Shown piece by piece: positions 23,869 through 50,469 of a DNA stretch of 64,000 nucleotides. The notes beneath the pieces are model-generated. The model was not told the DNA's origin and did no database searches. It saw nothing but the letters and a program-made list of their open reading frames with translations. Both the position numbers and the translations under genes were made by a program. Numbering within the stretch: the stretch's first letter is position 1; each line of letters opens with the position of its first letter. The stretch is from Cinclus cinclus (Eukaryota > Chordata > Aves > Passeriformes > Cinclidae): positions 21,694,204 through 21,758,203 of the forward strand of contig NC_085055.1 of NCBI RefSeq assembly GCF_963662255.1, in the 5' to 3' direction.

Positions 23869-24411
23869 ATGGCAGAGCTCAGGCAGGAGCCATCAGCGGC
23901 ACGACCCGTCAGGGTCTGCTACATCTGCGTGGATTTCCTGCAGAGCCCCGCTGCCGTGGAGCCCTGCGGACACGTGTTCTGCCACGCCTGCATCCAGCCC
24001 CAGGCCGCCCCCGACACCGCTGCCAGCTGCCCGATCTGCCAAGGGCCCATCGGGGCCATCCGCCGGCTGCAGGGCCAGGACAACCCTGTCGTTGTGGCCC
24101 CACCTCGCCGCCGCCGCCGCCTCCATCCCTTCGTGGTGCGCTGGCGGCAGCGGCAGCAGCAGGAGCAGCAGGAGGATGCGGCTCCTGGAGGTCGCTGGCC
24201 CCGGACATTCTCCGATCGGGATAGGGCACCGAGCCCCCCCGTGCTCCACCAGCGTGCCCAGAGAGTGTTGGAGGAGCTGGACAGAAAGGGGCCAGGGCAG
24301 GAAGGTCCAGTGTGGCCACCGAGGCAGCGGGGGAGAAGAGCTGGCTCAGGGAACCACCTGCACCTCCTCCCCTTGATCCCGTTTGATGTGGAGCCTCCAT
24401 GGCCCCTCTGA
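23869..24411 (+). CDS. intronless RING-finger protein, 180 aa, unnamed
   Basis: A single open frame starting at ATG 23869 and ending at TGA 24409-24411. Residues 17-57 are a complete C3HC4 RING: Cys17, Cys20, Cys33, His35, Cys38, Cys41, Cys54, Cys57, with spacing C-x2-C-x12-C-x-H-x2-C-x2-C-x12-C-x2-C. RINGs of this kind usually recruit E2 enzymes for ubiquitin transfer. After it come a run of five arginines (about 79-83), a glutamine-rich stretch (QRQQQEQQE), and a Pro/Arg-rich tail; no membrane segment or signal peptide. The RING and the sequence after it are loosely like the TOPORS family, which is a guess. A single exon, its own TATA/CRE promoter and lack of a human counterpart at this place suggest a retrogene or a young lineage-specific gene. 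It is neither a clear pseudogene nor proven to be expressed. Confidence 0.6.
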   Translation: MAELRQEPSAARPVRVCYICVDFLQSPAAVEPCGHVFCHACIQPQAAPDTAASCPICQGPIGAIRRLQGQDNPVVVAPPRRRRRLHPFVVRWRQRQQQEQQEDAAPGGRWPRTFSDRDRAPSPPVLHQRAQRVLEELDRKGPGQEGPVWPPRQRGRRAGSGNHLHLLPLIPFDVEPPWPL

Positions 24412-27240
24412 AATGAAAACCGGGATGCTGAGAAGGGCCTTGCTTGGTTCCTTCTGCCTGTTTGCACATTAATGTAGGACTGGGGGAGTGGAACCTGTGG
24501 GAGAGGGAAGGATGTGCCTGCAGGAACTTGGGGAGAGCATGGGATGAGGCTGAAGAACTGGTGGAGAGGGAGTAATGTAGATGTTAAAAATGGAAGAGAG
24601 GTGCCATTCCTGATCAGTCCAAAGCAGTCTTCTGTGCTGCTTTGCTTATTCCTGTGCGCATGAAGCCCAAAAAGAGAAGAGGAAAGGGAGAGCCTGGATC
24701 TCTCAGCAGATTCCTAAGGGGGCAGTGTCTGTTCGTCCTGAGGGCCACAGTGAGGATGGAGACTGAGATGGAGATGGGGACAGACCCTCTTCTCCTTGCC
24801 CCACAGCAGCTCTGCGATCCTGGGGAGGCTCTCTGGGCTGGAGGAGGCAGCCCTGGAAGCTGAAGGGCACTGCCTGTGGGAGAAGTGGCCCCAGCTGGGA
24901 TAGACCAATTCAGGGGGTCTCCTGTGAAGAAGCCCAGAACCCTTACCCATTCTAGGTCATCACCAGGAGCTGTGTGGTGGCTGTGCATCCCAAAGGGTAC
25001 CAGACCCTTGCTGCTGCCCTACTCCACCCCCTTCCATGACCCAGGTGGCTGCAGGACTCCTGGCATTGGAGCTGAGCTGCTGTCCACCCCACCCTTCCTT
25101 GTTTCCCAGGAATAGCTCCCAAACATTGGCATCAAGAGTGTTGGGGGCTGTGTCTGCCCCAGCCAGAGCAGCTGAGCACGGGGTGAGGCTTCTCAGGGCA
25201 ACCACAGCCTCCCGGTGCCTTCTACCCTGGAGATGGATGGAAATCTGGATGGAGGTGTAGGTAGGAAAACCCTGGCAAGCTGAAGGTGGCTCTTTGGTAC
25301 TTTGCAGCACCACCCCTGAGCAGCACTCTCCTGTTGGAGGCCCCAGGCTGTAGCAGGTCCCGTGGATGAGGCATCCTCCATGGGAACTGCTCAGAGACAG
25401 GGATGCAAATCCATCATTTGGGGCATAAAGGAAAGAGGCAGGAGGGATCACCTGCCCCTGGCAGACCAGGCACGTGTGCTCCCTTGCCAGGCATTGGGAT
25501 GCCTGAGGAGAGGAGCATGGTCCATGTTCTGCAGCAAGGAACACGGGACAGCCTGCAGCACCCACAGCACTGCCAAGGCAGCACCACGGTGGCTCCTGGG
25601 AGGATCGAGCTCTGGCCAGAGAGAGGTCACGGTTTGGGAGAGACTTGCGAGTGAGAGGCTGATCCCCGTGGAGGCTCTGCAGCACTGGCAGGAGGTTTGC
25701 TGCGCTTTGGCAGGTAAAAGCATCCTGGATCACAAACATCACTCTGGCTCAATGTGACCTGGGGCATGGTGTGTGTGTGTGTGCAGGCACAGTCCCCCGA
25801 GCACAGCCAGTCCTCTGTCTGCCACTTCCATCCGCCCGCTGTTGCCAATGGATGTTAACTTGCTGGGAATTGCTCTCAGCCTTGCTGGTTTTTAGCTGGG
25901 CTTTTAGGAGAAGCAGTGGGAACCACCCCAGTGCTGGCTCCAGGCTAGTCCCACTGGACCACGGTGGTTTTGGCGTGTGCAAAAATGAAATAAAAGCCCG
26001 GGTCTCTGGGGAGGCAGCCAGCCGAGAGCAGATGAGCGCTCCCATTAATGTGTCATTAATGTGCAGCTCTGGCGTCGGCTCTTTTGGCAGTGCAGAGGTA
26101 ATTACAACCCAACTGCAAAACGTTGCACATGGATTTATTTACTGCCTTATTAGCAGCATCTGTTCTCCCAGCAAAGTGGCTCAGCTGTTTGCTCTGGTTC
26201 AGGGAAACCAGTGGAACTCATAGCATGGATGGTCTGTGCTAACTCACCTGCTTGGGCTGGAAGGTGGGCTAAGGGAGGTGAGCACACCACTGTGGTTTCA
26301 TTGTTGGTTTAGTGCCTCTCCCCAGCACCTGAGCTCAGGGTGAGGCTCGTAGAATTACAAGTGTAAATATTTATTCATGGGCATGATATGTCCCAGCCAA
26401 ATCAGGGCATCCAGATGTGCTGTTTTAGGGGTTTTTTTTTTATGAGGTTCTTACGTCCATCACATGCTCAGGTACAACAGAACTTGACTGAGCACTCAGA
26501 CCCACACTAACAGATCTCCAATCACAATAAAACTGGAAAAAACTTTCTGGCCCAAGGCTCTGTTTCTGCCTGTCTATCGATCCAGGTGTCCCTTGAGCCA
26601 CTCGGGCTCCAGTGACTGACCTGGGACACCAGACGAGGTTGGGAAGGTCTCAGAGCCTGGGATGCTGTGGTACCTTGGTCATCCCATGGATAAAGCTGTA
26701 CTTTATCCCTCAGGGGCTGCTGTAAGCCTCCTAAATGCAAAGTCCTTCTCTCCAGGGCTGGGCTGTCCTTTTGTTTTACTTCAGCATGAACAATAGCAAA
26801 ATCTTCAGTAAAACTCCACTGCTTCTTTATATCACAGTGTTCTATGAATATATATATATATATACACATAAAGTTTATACACTTTTGTAATATAAAGGAT
26901 ACTTGACAGTTAGGGAAGGGATTTTTCATCACTTTTGCCATGCCTGTCACTCACACACCAGGGTCTCCACCAGGCTGCTGCTCCTTTCTGGCACCATCCA
27001 TCCCCTGAGCAGCCAGTGCTCATCACAGCTGCTGTCAGAGACTGAAATAGTTCGTGCCTCAAACATTGATATAAATTTTTTTCCACTATAACAAAAGCTG
27101 TATAAAGAAGCTACAACCAAGGAAGCCTTCCTGGAGATGCCCGACTGGGACTTTGAACTGAAATTCAGACTGCTGAGATTAGATAGAGGGAAAACCCATT
27201 CTTCAATCACCTGAAACCAGCCAGTAAACAAGGAAAAGAA
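24412..27240. other. gene-poor spacer between the RING gene and the LTR
   Basis: About 2.8 kb. I see no exon supported by homology. It holds a short (GT)n near 25770-25784, a (TA)n near 26850-26865 and an AT-rich block at 26040-26170 (ATTAATGTG repeats) that could be a conserved non-coding element. A 260-codon open frame on the minus strand (24960-25742) has no domain. Confidence 0.45.
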
Positions 27241-27905
27241 TGTGAGCCAACCCCAGCAGTGGTGCTAAGAATCATCTCTGGCTTGCTTTGGGGTGGGGGA
27301 GGCCGTAGCCCCCAGACCCATTTGATGGGAGCAGGTTTGCACAAGATTTCCCCTCCAAGCAAGGTGGGGGTAGGAAGTTTGGGTGTGTTGTAACCTCTGC
27401 TCAGGGGCAGTGAACCCATCCTCCCCTACCCAAAGTGGCTATGGAACCCCCAATATCTACGGGACATTCACTGAGGGGGTGCCTTAATCCACCCAAGGAC
27501 CCCCAAAGTGTCCCCTCAGAGTCACTCCTGAAGCCTTGCACCACAGGACTGGTGCAAGGACAACAAACCCAGAGTCTGTTGTAAGAGACAATGGCAAACT
27601 CTCCCCCACCCCAGGGAGGTGCCTGGATTTTCCTACCTGGTCTGAGAGTTTATTAACCCATCAAGGCTATATGCTTCACCACCAAGAGAGCTACCTGGAG
27701 AGGACCAATAGAACATCCACGGAGCTGTGATATTTTCCTTATTCTGCCCCTGTTACTCTTTTGCTGTCCCTCCCACCTATTTCCTATTTCTCTCTCTCTC
27801 ACCCCCCCCCCCCCCCCCCCCATTATTTCCTATCAAATAAAAGAATAAAACCCATACTATAATCACTGGCATATGGTTTGCACCTTAATTCGGACATTTC
27901 TAACA
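27241..27905 (+). mobile_element. probable solo LTR of an endogenous retrovirus
   Basis: The block begins TGTGAGCC and ends TTCTAACA, so it has TG...CA ends. Near its 3' end it carries a pyrimidine/poly-C tract (about 27800-27822) and doubled AATAAA signals at 27837-27850, the layout of a retroviral R/U5 region. No gag, pol or env sequence follows. I could not find a clear target-site duplication, so the limits are approximate and another repeat class is possible. Confidence 0.5.
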
Positions 27906-29667
27906 ACCTCAGTAATCGAATCCTGCCATCTGCCCGGTGTCCCGCTTGGGGCTGGGGACTGCGGGTAAGTGCCAGAGTGACTCAGCCACTCCAGCAGCTC
28001 GGGACTCGCCTGGGCGCTGCAGCTCCTCGGCACGGATCGCTCCTGCAGCCTCATTTGCTGGGAAGCTGCCAGCCGACTGCCACCTCCTCTCTGCAGGCAG
28101 CTCTGCCCTATTCTCCGCTCATCGCCTGTGTCTCCAGTGACAAAATGACCCGCCGGACCGGAGGGACGCGGGGCTGAGTCCCTGTGGCAGGCACGGAGCG
28201 GAGGAGCCGGGGATGCGGCCGGAGGATGCTGCAGGGAAGGTACGGGCAGCCTGGCTGGGGTGGTGCTGGCGGAGGGGCAGCGGGGTGGGCAGGATTCATC
28301 CTTCCGCTTCATCCCGGTGGGTGCTGTGACCACCCCGTGCCACCGAGGGACGACCTGACCCCCTCAAGCCGGGAGGCAGGCAGCGTGTGCCGCGGGAGAG
28401 GCTCTGTCCTTGTCCCCGAGCCCTTAGGACAGGTATTCCAGGTGCTGGAGGACCTTGGGGGGGAAGCCCTTCCTGCATGGGTTTATGGCCATTTCCCAAG
28501 CCCCCACGAGCGTGGCTGCTTTGTGGGGCCACGAACAAGAATTAAGGATGCATTTGACCTTATTTCAACTGCTCTTCCTCCAAAAATCAGATCTGCTGGG
28601 GGTTGTGCTGATGCAGAAATCCAGTCTGCCAAAATCTGCCTCCCAAGGTCAGTGGGGATGTGTAGATCCCAGGAGGGAGGCTGATAAAATAGTTTTCCCT
28701 TGCTACTCCATGATTTGGCATCAGCACTCCTTGTCCCCACAAGGACTCCCCAGCCTTGGGTGAAATGCAGGATTTGGCTTAACAAAAGCAAACAAATTCC
28801 TCCTGAAACACAGACCCCGCAGCTTGACCAGAGCATCACCTGAGTGCAGTGCTTCCTCCATTACCTAATCCCAGCTGTCCTGAGAGGACACCATCTCCCT
28901 TGGGCTCCAGAGACACCCAGGAGCATTTCCACATTTGCTCCAGCAGCTTTCCTATCTCAGCAAAGAGGGCTGTGGGTGTTCAGGGTGGGTTCAGGAGTTC
29001 TGTAGCCCCTGCTTGCAGCAAGCCCGTGTTGCATTTGGGGCTCTCAGGGCACCTTTGCAGGGAACACAGCACCCTTCCACACGGGAGCACCCGGACTCTG
29101 CAGCCAGCATGTCCATATTTCCATATTCCCAGATTTCCCATGCAGGGCCACGCTCAGGCTGCTCACACAAGAGACCTAGTTTCTGCTCTCCCTGCTGCCA
29201 GAAATATCCCAGCTGCCTGCAGTGGAGAGCGGGTGAGGAGAGCTCAGGCTGAAAGTGGCAGGGCACTTTGTGAACATCGATGGGATTCCCCAGGGAAGCG
29301 TGGTGCATGCCGAGGCTGGTCACCACGCACATGGCCCCTGTGTCAGGATTGTGGTGAGGGGATGGCAGGTCTCCCATGGACCAATCTCCACCCAGGCAAT
29401 GATGGATGGGGCACCTCAGTGCTCTCTTAGTTCATGGGCATCCTTTTTTCTTGGAAGGTTGGACAGGGCTTGGAGAAACCTGGTCTAGGGGAAGGTGTCC
29501 TTGCCCTTGGCAGGAGGGTGGAAGGAGATGAAGTCCAAGGCCCCTCCCAATCCACACCGTTCTGGGATTCTCTGATTCTGTTCCACTGTTCTCAGGATGG
29601 GGATGTTCAGGAGCTCCCAGCCTAGGAACAGGAGAAAGGAGGCTGAGAAGCACAAGACACAGGAGTC
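27906..29667 (+). other. TRPM2 upstream region with possible 5' UTR exon
   Basis: GC-richer sequence from about 27930 to 28270 has a good donor (GGGAAG|GTACGG, last exon base 28239) and may be a non-coding first exon of TRPM2; an acceptor-like TTCTCAG at about 29589-29595 could join it to the ATG exon. A CR1 tail in sense orientation lies at about 29445-29582. No other gene is seen. Confidence 0.35.
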
Positions 29668-45622
<15,955 letters not shown>

Positions 45623-46800
45623 GGCCTCGTGCACAGGGTTCCTGCTGCCCCACAGCAGCTTCTGGCTGGGACCTGCAGCTCCACCCCAGTTTACCAGGGA
45701 GAACATGGGAGCTGCTGGAATTGAGGTACTCTGGGTGCCTCCGTGAATGTATATTGCAGGTCTCTGGGAGGAAAAATGTCCCCTCCCTAGGGGCATCCCT
45801 AGGGGATGCACTGCCTGGGCAGTGCATCCCAGTCTCCTGAGCCATGAAGTTCAGCCCCCAGCTTGTGTCTTGGTGCTTCCACATCAGCCCACAGCCCTAG
45901 CCCACAGTTTGGGCCACAGAGAGACACAGGGCTTTTCCTGTGAGATGGTCCTTCTGTCCACCCTACCCTGCTCCTGGCTTCAGGGTGGGCACTGCAGACT
46001 CTCCAGTCCCAGCTACCCCTCCACCAGAACATCCATCAGTGCTCCCTGCTCTGAGCCCTGGCAGCCCCACTGCCACAGATCCCAAAGGATTTCCCTGGAG
46101 AAGGCTTGGAGTCACTCCTGTGGCAGCTGTACCCATACTTCTGGTTGCCTCAGACCCAACAACATGGTCCTCAGCAGTGACCCAGCACTTCTGAGGGTGC
46201 GAGCAGCTCTTGGCTTATATACCTATGGTTTTGTGGCTCTGCACACCTGACATGCTCCAAACTGGTATGTGATCCTGCGTGTGTATGCTGAGCACTGGCT
46301 TGCAGCTAAACTTCCTTCCTCTCTCTGAGCCAAGGCCCCAGCTAAATGTCACCTGCCTGTCCCCATCGCCTCGTGCACATGGATGGAAAGTGGCAGCTTG
46401 CTGGGACACAGGTGATCCATGCTCTGTGGTTCCTTGGGCAGGTAGGGACAGGAGAGAGACATCAGTGTGTCAATCCCAGACATCCCTGCTTTTAAGGGGT
46501 CTTTCACTCATGTTTTCTGTTGCCTGCCACGGGGTGAACAAGGCACAATGGATACACTTTTTGATCATCCAGAAGAGCCCCATGGTGGCATGTTATGCCT
46601 GGGGCTGCTCAGGAAGAGATTTTGGTTCCCCCACCTTCTCCCAGTGGATCAGACACTGGCCAGCCAAGGCTGCTCATCCCACACTGGTGGCCACCACAGC
46701 ACAACTGCAGTTTCACCAGTGATGCACTGGGGTTTGGCAAGGGGAGGGGGCTCAGCCTGGCAATGTATTCAACTCAGCTCAATAAACCATGTAATAAACA
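45623..46800 (+). other. TRPM2 3' UTR
   Basis: About 1.17 kb from the stop codon (45620-45622) to a pair of poly(A) signals. No other coding signal is seen. The extent is inferred from the signals only. Confidence 0.55.
46781..46798 (+). terminator. TRPM2 polyadenylation signals (two)
   Basis: AATAAA at 46781-46786 and again at 46793-46798. Confidence 0.6.
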
Positions 46801-46969
46801 ACTGCAGGCTGGTGGTGTTTTACAGCTGTTTAACCAGGGGCCATTCCTGGAGGCCATGCAGGCTGTTTGTGGAGGCCATGCTTGGAGCACACTTCTGGGA
46901 TAAACCCAATTCCCACCCCAATCTTGTTGTAGAAACTCACTTTGCCTGTAGACTCACCCCCCAGTGATG

Positions 46970-47060
46970 GCTGAATCACTGGTTTGGGTTGAAAGGGGCT
47001 TTAACAACCATTTAATTTCAAGCTCCCTGCCATGGGCAGGAACACCTTGCAGCAGATCAG
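46970..47060 (-). mobile_element. CR1 tail fragment between TRPM2 and LRRC3
   Basis: Inverted tail GGTTTGGGTTGAAAGGGGCT, then CTCCCTGCCATGGGCAGGAA. Confidence 0.7.
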
Positions 47061-47372
47061 GATGCGCAAGATGACTTGACCCGTTTAGAGTTGATATGGG
47101 AGCTGTGCTGATGCTTTGGAAGCATCCCAAAGTGATGGCACGGCACCTTCTCCCATTGCTCCTGGACTGATTGATGTCTGCTCGGGGTCTCTGTCACTGA
47201 GAGAGACAGGAGACTATCTGCTGAGAGCCTAAATGGACCCAGGGAGGTCCAGACCGAGGCATGGCTGGGGAGGAAAGATCGTGCCTTACAGCAGCTGATG
47301 AAACTTCTAGACTCGCAGTCCGTACCGCAGCCTCCAAAGAATTGCCGAAATCTCATTAGCTGCACTTAATTT

Positions 47373-47900
47373 GTGCACGCTGGGGCTCCTGCTCTCCCGC
47401 AGCCCCGTGGGGATGCTGCCGGGCTGTCCCATCACCCTGATTCCCCCGCCCCGCTTCCCCCGCACCGCCCCCCGTTCCCGCACCGCCCCCGCACCGCCCG
47501 GTGCCGCCGCGCCGGGACTGCCCGGCCCGGGGCCCGCAGCAACAGGTGGGGCCGAGCGGGATCGCGACCGAACCGCACCGGCACCGGCGCCGCACGGAAC
47601 CCGCACAGACACCGGCACCGGCACCGCACGGAACCCGCACCGCACCTACACCGGCACCGGCACCGCACGGAACCCGCACAGACACCGGCACCGGCACCGC
47701 ACGGAACCCGCACAGACACCGGCACCGGCACCGCACCTACAGCCGGAGCGAAGCAGAGCCCCCCTAGCCGAGCCGGTAAGGGACCCCCGGGCTCCGGGGC
47801 AGCGGGGAGCAGTGGGGTTCGGTCCTGCTGCGCGGGGGAGTCCCGGGTTCCCTGACCTCGGGCAGGGCTGGAGCATCACCCCTGCACACCCCTGGGGTCC
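47373..47900 (+). promoter_or_regulatory. CpG island and possible non-coding first exon of LRRC3
   Basis: CpG-dense block ahead of LRRC3 with a strong donor, GAGCCG|GTAAGG (last exon base 47775), and a good acceptor for it in front of the coding exon (CCCTCCACCCACAG, AG at 49065-49066). A weaker donor CAACAG|GTGGGG lies near 47548. LRRC3 genes usually have their coding sequence in one exon with a non-coding exon upstream, which this fits. Confidence 0.45.
47570..47745 (+). repeat. 34-bp GC-rich tandem repeat in the LRRC3 CpG island
   Basis: About five units made of ACACCGGCACCGGCACCG plus CACGGAACCCGCACAG, with a shortened unit near 47635. It makes low-complexity Thr/Pro/His open frames in all three plus frames. 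Confidence 0.85.
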
Positions 47901-48108
47901 CTGCCACTCCTGAGGGCTCCCCAGAGCTCTTCCACACGGTGGGAACCGGCTTGGCATAATGCGTCCTTGTTCCCCAGGAGAGATGGAGCTGACAGAGTTG
48001 TCCGAGCCAGGTACATTTTGCAGGGCCAGAGGGATTCCTGGGAAGCTCAACTTCATATTCCCAGGCAGAATCCACAGCTCTGGGCAGGGCTGTGGGCAAA
48101 GCTGCAAA

Positions 48109-48174
48109 CAGCATCCCTCAGGTGTGAGCATCCTTCTGTGGTACCCTGAGGGTAGTCACACCTGAGGGATGCTG
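48109..48174. repeat. perfect 19-bp inverted repeat with 28-nt loop
   Basis: Arm 48109-48127 is the exact reverse complement of 48156-48174. The loop has 28 nt. It lies in the presumed LRRC3 intron. A transcript would fold into a strong hairpin; no function is known to me. Confidence 0.85.
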
Positions 48175-49066
48175 CTCATACCAGGGGAATGCCATAAGCA
48201 GAAGGATTCTGGTACCAGAGGGACAACAACTTGGTGCCCATAATGACATCACATGGGACATTAAATTCCCATGAGAAAGGCTCCCTTGGCCTCCCAGATC
48301 TCCCCTCCGTGAGGATTCCTTCTCCCAGGCTGACTAAGGCAGCAGGAGGGACATGAGCAGCACCAAAGGCAGAGGAAAGGTGTCCCACCTGCTTTACCTC
48401 TTGCCTTGTCCCTGGCAGCACTAGGGTGTCCTTTCCATCCCCCCTTTTACTGTGCTAGGCAGTGGCTCCTCTCTCAACCTCCCACTTCCAGAGTCAGGCT
48501 ATTAAACCACACTCCTTGTTTACTTTAAAAAACAAACACACCTCCAAACAATTCTTTGGTGAAACCTTTGGAAACCTGACTTGTACCAGCTCACGGACCA
48601 GAAGGGAAGGGAAAGGAAAGCAAAAGAACTCCACGTCTTGTTATTTAAAATCCTGGCAGTGATTTAAGTCAGTCTGATGATCCTTAGAGTCTGACTCATC
48701 ATTTTTTTTAAACACTCAGGGTTGGTGAGATAGGAATTTACTGGTGCTGTTCTCCAGTAGCAAACTCCTGCATCCCCCCTGGAAACTGGTAGCAGCATGG
48801 GGCAGAGGCTCCCAGGCCCATCTCCACACTCCATCTTGCAGCTCACTTTGTCCACCTGGGTGGTCTCTGCAGAGATGGGGTAGGGGAGCTGGGGTTTCTA
48901 CTTCTGATTAAACCAAATTAAGCTGTCCTGGAAAAGACAGCCAGTGTCACTCCACCCTTGTTTTCTCATGAGCCCAGGCTCTCACCCCTTTCCCAAGGCA
49001 CATCATACATGAGCCATACCCAGTGTTCCAGGAAATAATGCCGTGTCATATCCCCTCCACCCACAG
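48175..49066. other. rest of the LRRC3 upstream intron
   Basis: About 0.9 kb in which I see no gene or recognisable repeat. It ends with the acceptor at 49065-49066. Confidence 0.4.
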
Positions 49067-49161
49067 CTTCCCTTCAGTGATGGGAGAGGCCTTGCAGGAG
49101 TGCCGAGGGGCCGTCCTGCTGCCCAGGAACTGCTGCCACCCCCGGGGAGCTGCCAGCAGCC

Positions 49162-49188
49162 ATGCTGAGCTGGCTGGCTGCACCATGA
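49162..49188 (+). CDS. eight-codon upstream ORF overlapping the LRRC3 start
   Basis: ATG at 49162-49164 opens MLSWLAAP and stops at TGA 49186-49188. The stop shares two bases with the LRRC3 ATG at 49185-49187 (sequence ATGA), the arrangement used for termination-reinitiation. Translation is not shown. Confidence 0.35.
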   Translation: MLSWLAAP

Positions 49189-49949
49189 CCCTCACCACCA
49201 CCACCGGGCCAGCCACCAGCGTGGCCCAGGCTTTCTTTTGCCTCCTGCTCTGCATCCCCTGGGGCAGCTCCTGCCCCCCCAGCTGCCAGTGCACCGAGCG
49301 GGCAGGAGCGAAGGCTGTCCTCTGCAGCTCCCAGCACCTGGAAGAGATCCCCAAGGACATCCCCAGGGATGTGGTGTTCCTCAAGCTGGATGCCAACAGC
49401 ATCACCAGGATCCCCAGCAACGCTTTCAGGCACCTCTCGCACCTGCAGGAAATCGACCTCTCCAGGAATGCCATCGAGAAGATCGACAGGGCAGCTTTCA
49501 AAGGGGTGGCGGCTGGGCTGCGGAGCCTCGACCTCTCCAGCAACCGCATCCGCAGCATTCCCAAGGAGGCCCTGCTGGCACTCAACGCCAAGCTCCGGCT
49601 GGCCAACAACCCTTGGCACTGCGAGTGTGCCTTGCAGGAGGTGCTGTGGGAGGCACGGCTGGACCTCGACTCCGTGCAGGACATCACCTGCCACACGGCC
49701 CCGCGGCAGGAGTACGTGGGCAAGCCGCTGCTCCAGGTCCTGGACGCCGGCGTCAACTTCTGCAGCGTGCGCCAGAGGACCATGGACGTGGCCATGTTCA
49801 TCACCATGTTCGGCTGGTTCGCCATGGTCATCGTCTACGTCATCTGCTACGTCCGCCACAACCGGGAGGACTCCTGCAGGCACCGGGACTACTGGAGGTC
49901 GCTGCCCAGAGCCCAGCCCCAGGCAGACACTGCCAGCACTGCCCTGTAG
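49185..49949 (+). CDS. LRRC3: LRRC3, leucine-rich repeat type I membrane protein (254 aa)
   Basis: Residues 1 to about 28 form a signal peptide (hydrophobic core AQAFFCLLLCIPWGSS). An LRRNT cap follows (CPPSCQC), then about three LRRs (VVFLKLDANSI, LQEIDLSRNAI, LRSLDLSSNRI), an LRRCT cap beginning NPWHCECALQEVLW, a transmembrane helix (VAMFITMFGWFAMVIVYVIC, about 200-222) and a short cytoplasmic tail. Length and layout match human LRRC3 (257 aa). I chose ATG 49185 because it puts the signal peptide at the N-terminus; in-frame ATGs at 49080 and 49023 would add 35 or 54 residues with no signal character. LRRC3 function is poorly known. It lies between TRPM2 and TSPEAR as in human. Confidence 0.93.
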   Translation: MTLTTTTGPATSVAQAFFCLLLCIPWGSSCPPSCQCTERAGAKAVLCSSQHLEEIPKDIPRDVVFLKLDANSITRIPSNAFRHLSHLQEIDLSRNAIEKIDRAAFKGVAAGLRSLDLSSNRIRSIPKEALLALNAKLRLANNPWHCECALQEVLWEARLDLDSVQDITCHTAPRQEYVGKPLLQVLDAGVNFCSVRQRTMDVAMFITMFGWFAMVIVYVICYVRHNREDSCRHRDYWRSLPRAQPQADTASTAL

Positions 49950-50435
49950 CGCAGGGCTGGGGTGCCATCTTCCAGCTCCTCCCGGTGGGCATCAAAGCTT
50001 CTTGGCACATTCCCCAGTGCTTTCTTCAGACAAGTGCCACCGATGTCCCCTCCCCAGCGACGCTGGACTGAGCGTGAGCAAACGTCATGGGGGAGGGATG
50101 CCAGAGACACCCTGTGTCCGTGGGCCTGTCCATGGACAGCAGGTTCCTGGGGACAAACATCCCCAGCCAGACCCTTTTTTCCCCCACAGAGCTGGGCTCG
50201 CAGGGAATGCAGCCCCAGTCGAGTGCTTATGGTTTGGAGACGGCAAATCCCTGGAAGTGAGAGATGAGTTGTGGGGCCAGGAGGTCCCTGGGGTGCAGAG
50301 AGTCACTGCAGAGGGGTCACCCCAGTGAGGCATCTGTCTTGTTAAAGGCATCCTGCCCAAGGCCCCCAGTACCTTGGCAGCCTCTGCCTGCCTCCAGCAA
50401 TTCGGGGGGGGGAACTCCAAAACCTTTGTTTCCTC

Positions 50436-50441
50436 AATAAA
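50436..50441 (+). terminator. LRRC3 polyadenylation signal
   Basis: AATAAA 487 bp after the stop codon. Confidence 0.75.
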
Positions 50442-50469
50442 GCCCTGCACTTAGGAAAAGCCCTCAGGG

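Noticed and set aside
24960..25742. 260-codon minus-strand open frame between the RING gene and TRPM2
   Set aside because: No domain, no splice or promoter signal, mixed low-complexity composition; could be checked with RNA-seq, but nothing supports it now.
47371..47913. 180-codon plus-strand frame rich in Thr, Pro and His-Arg
   Set aside because: Encoded by the 34-bp tandem array in the LRRC3 CpG island; parallel frames are equally open.
49046..50328. Overlapping long frames on both strands at LRRC3 (261, 269, 277 and 319 codons)
   Set aside because: GC-rich shadows of the LRRC3 coding exon; only the LRRC3 frame shows signal peptide, LRR and transmembrane features.
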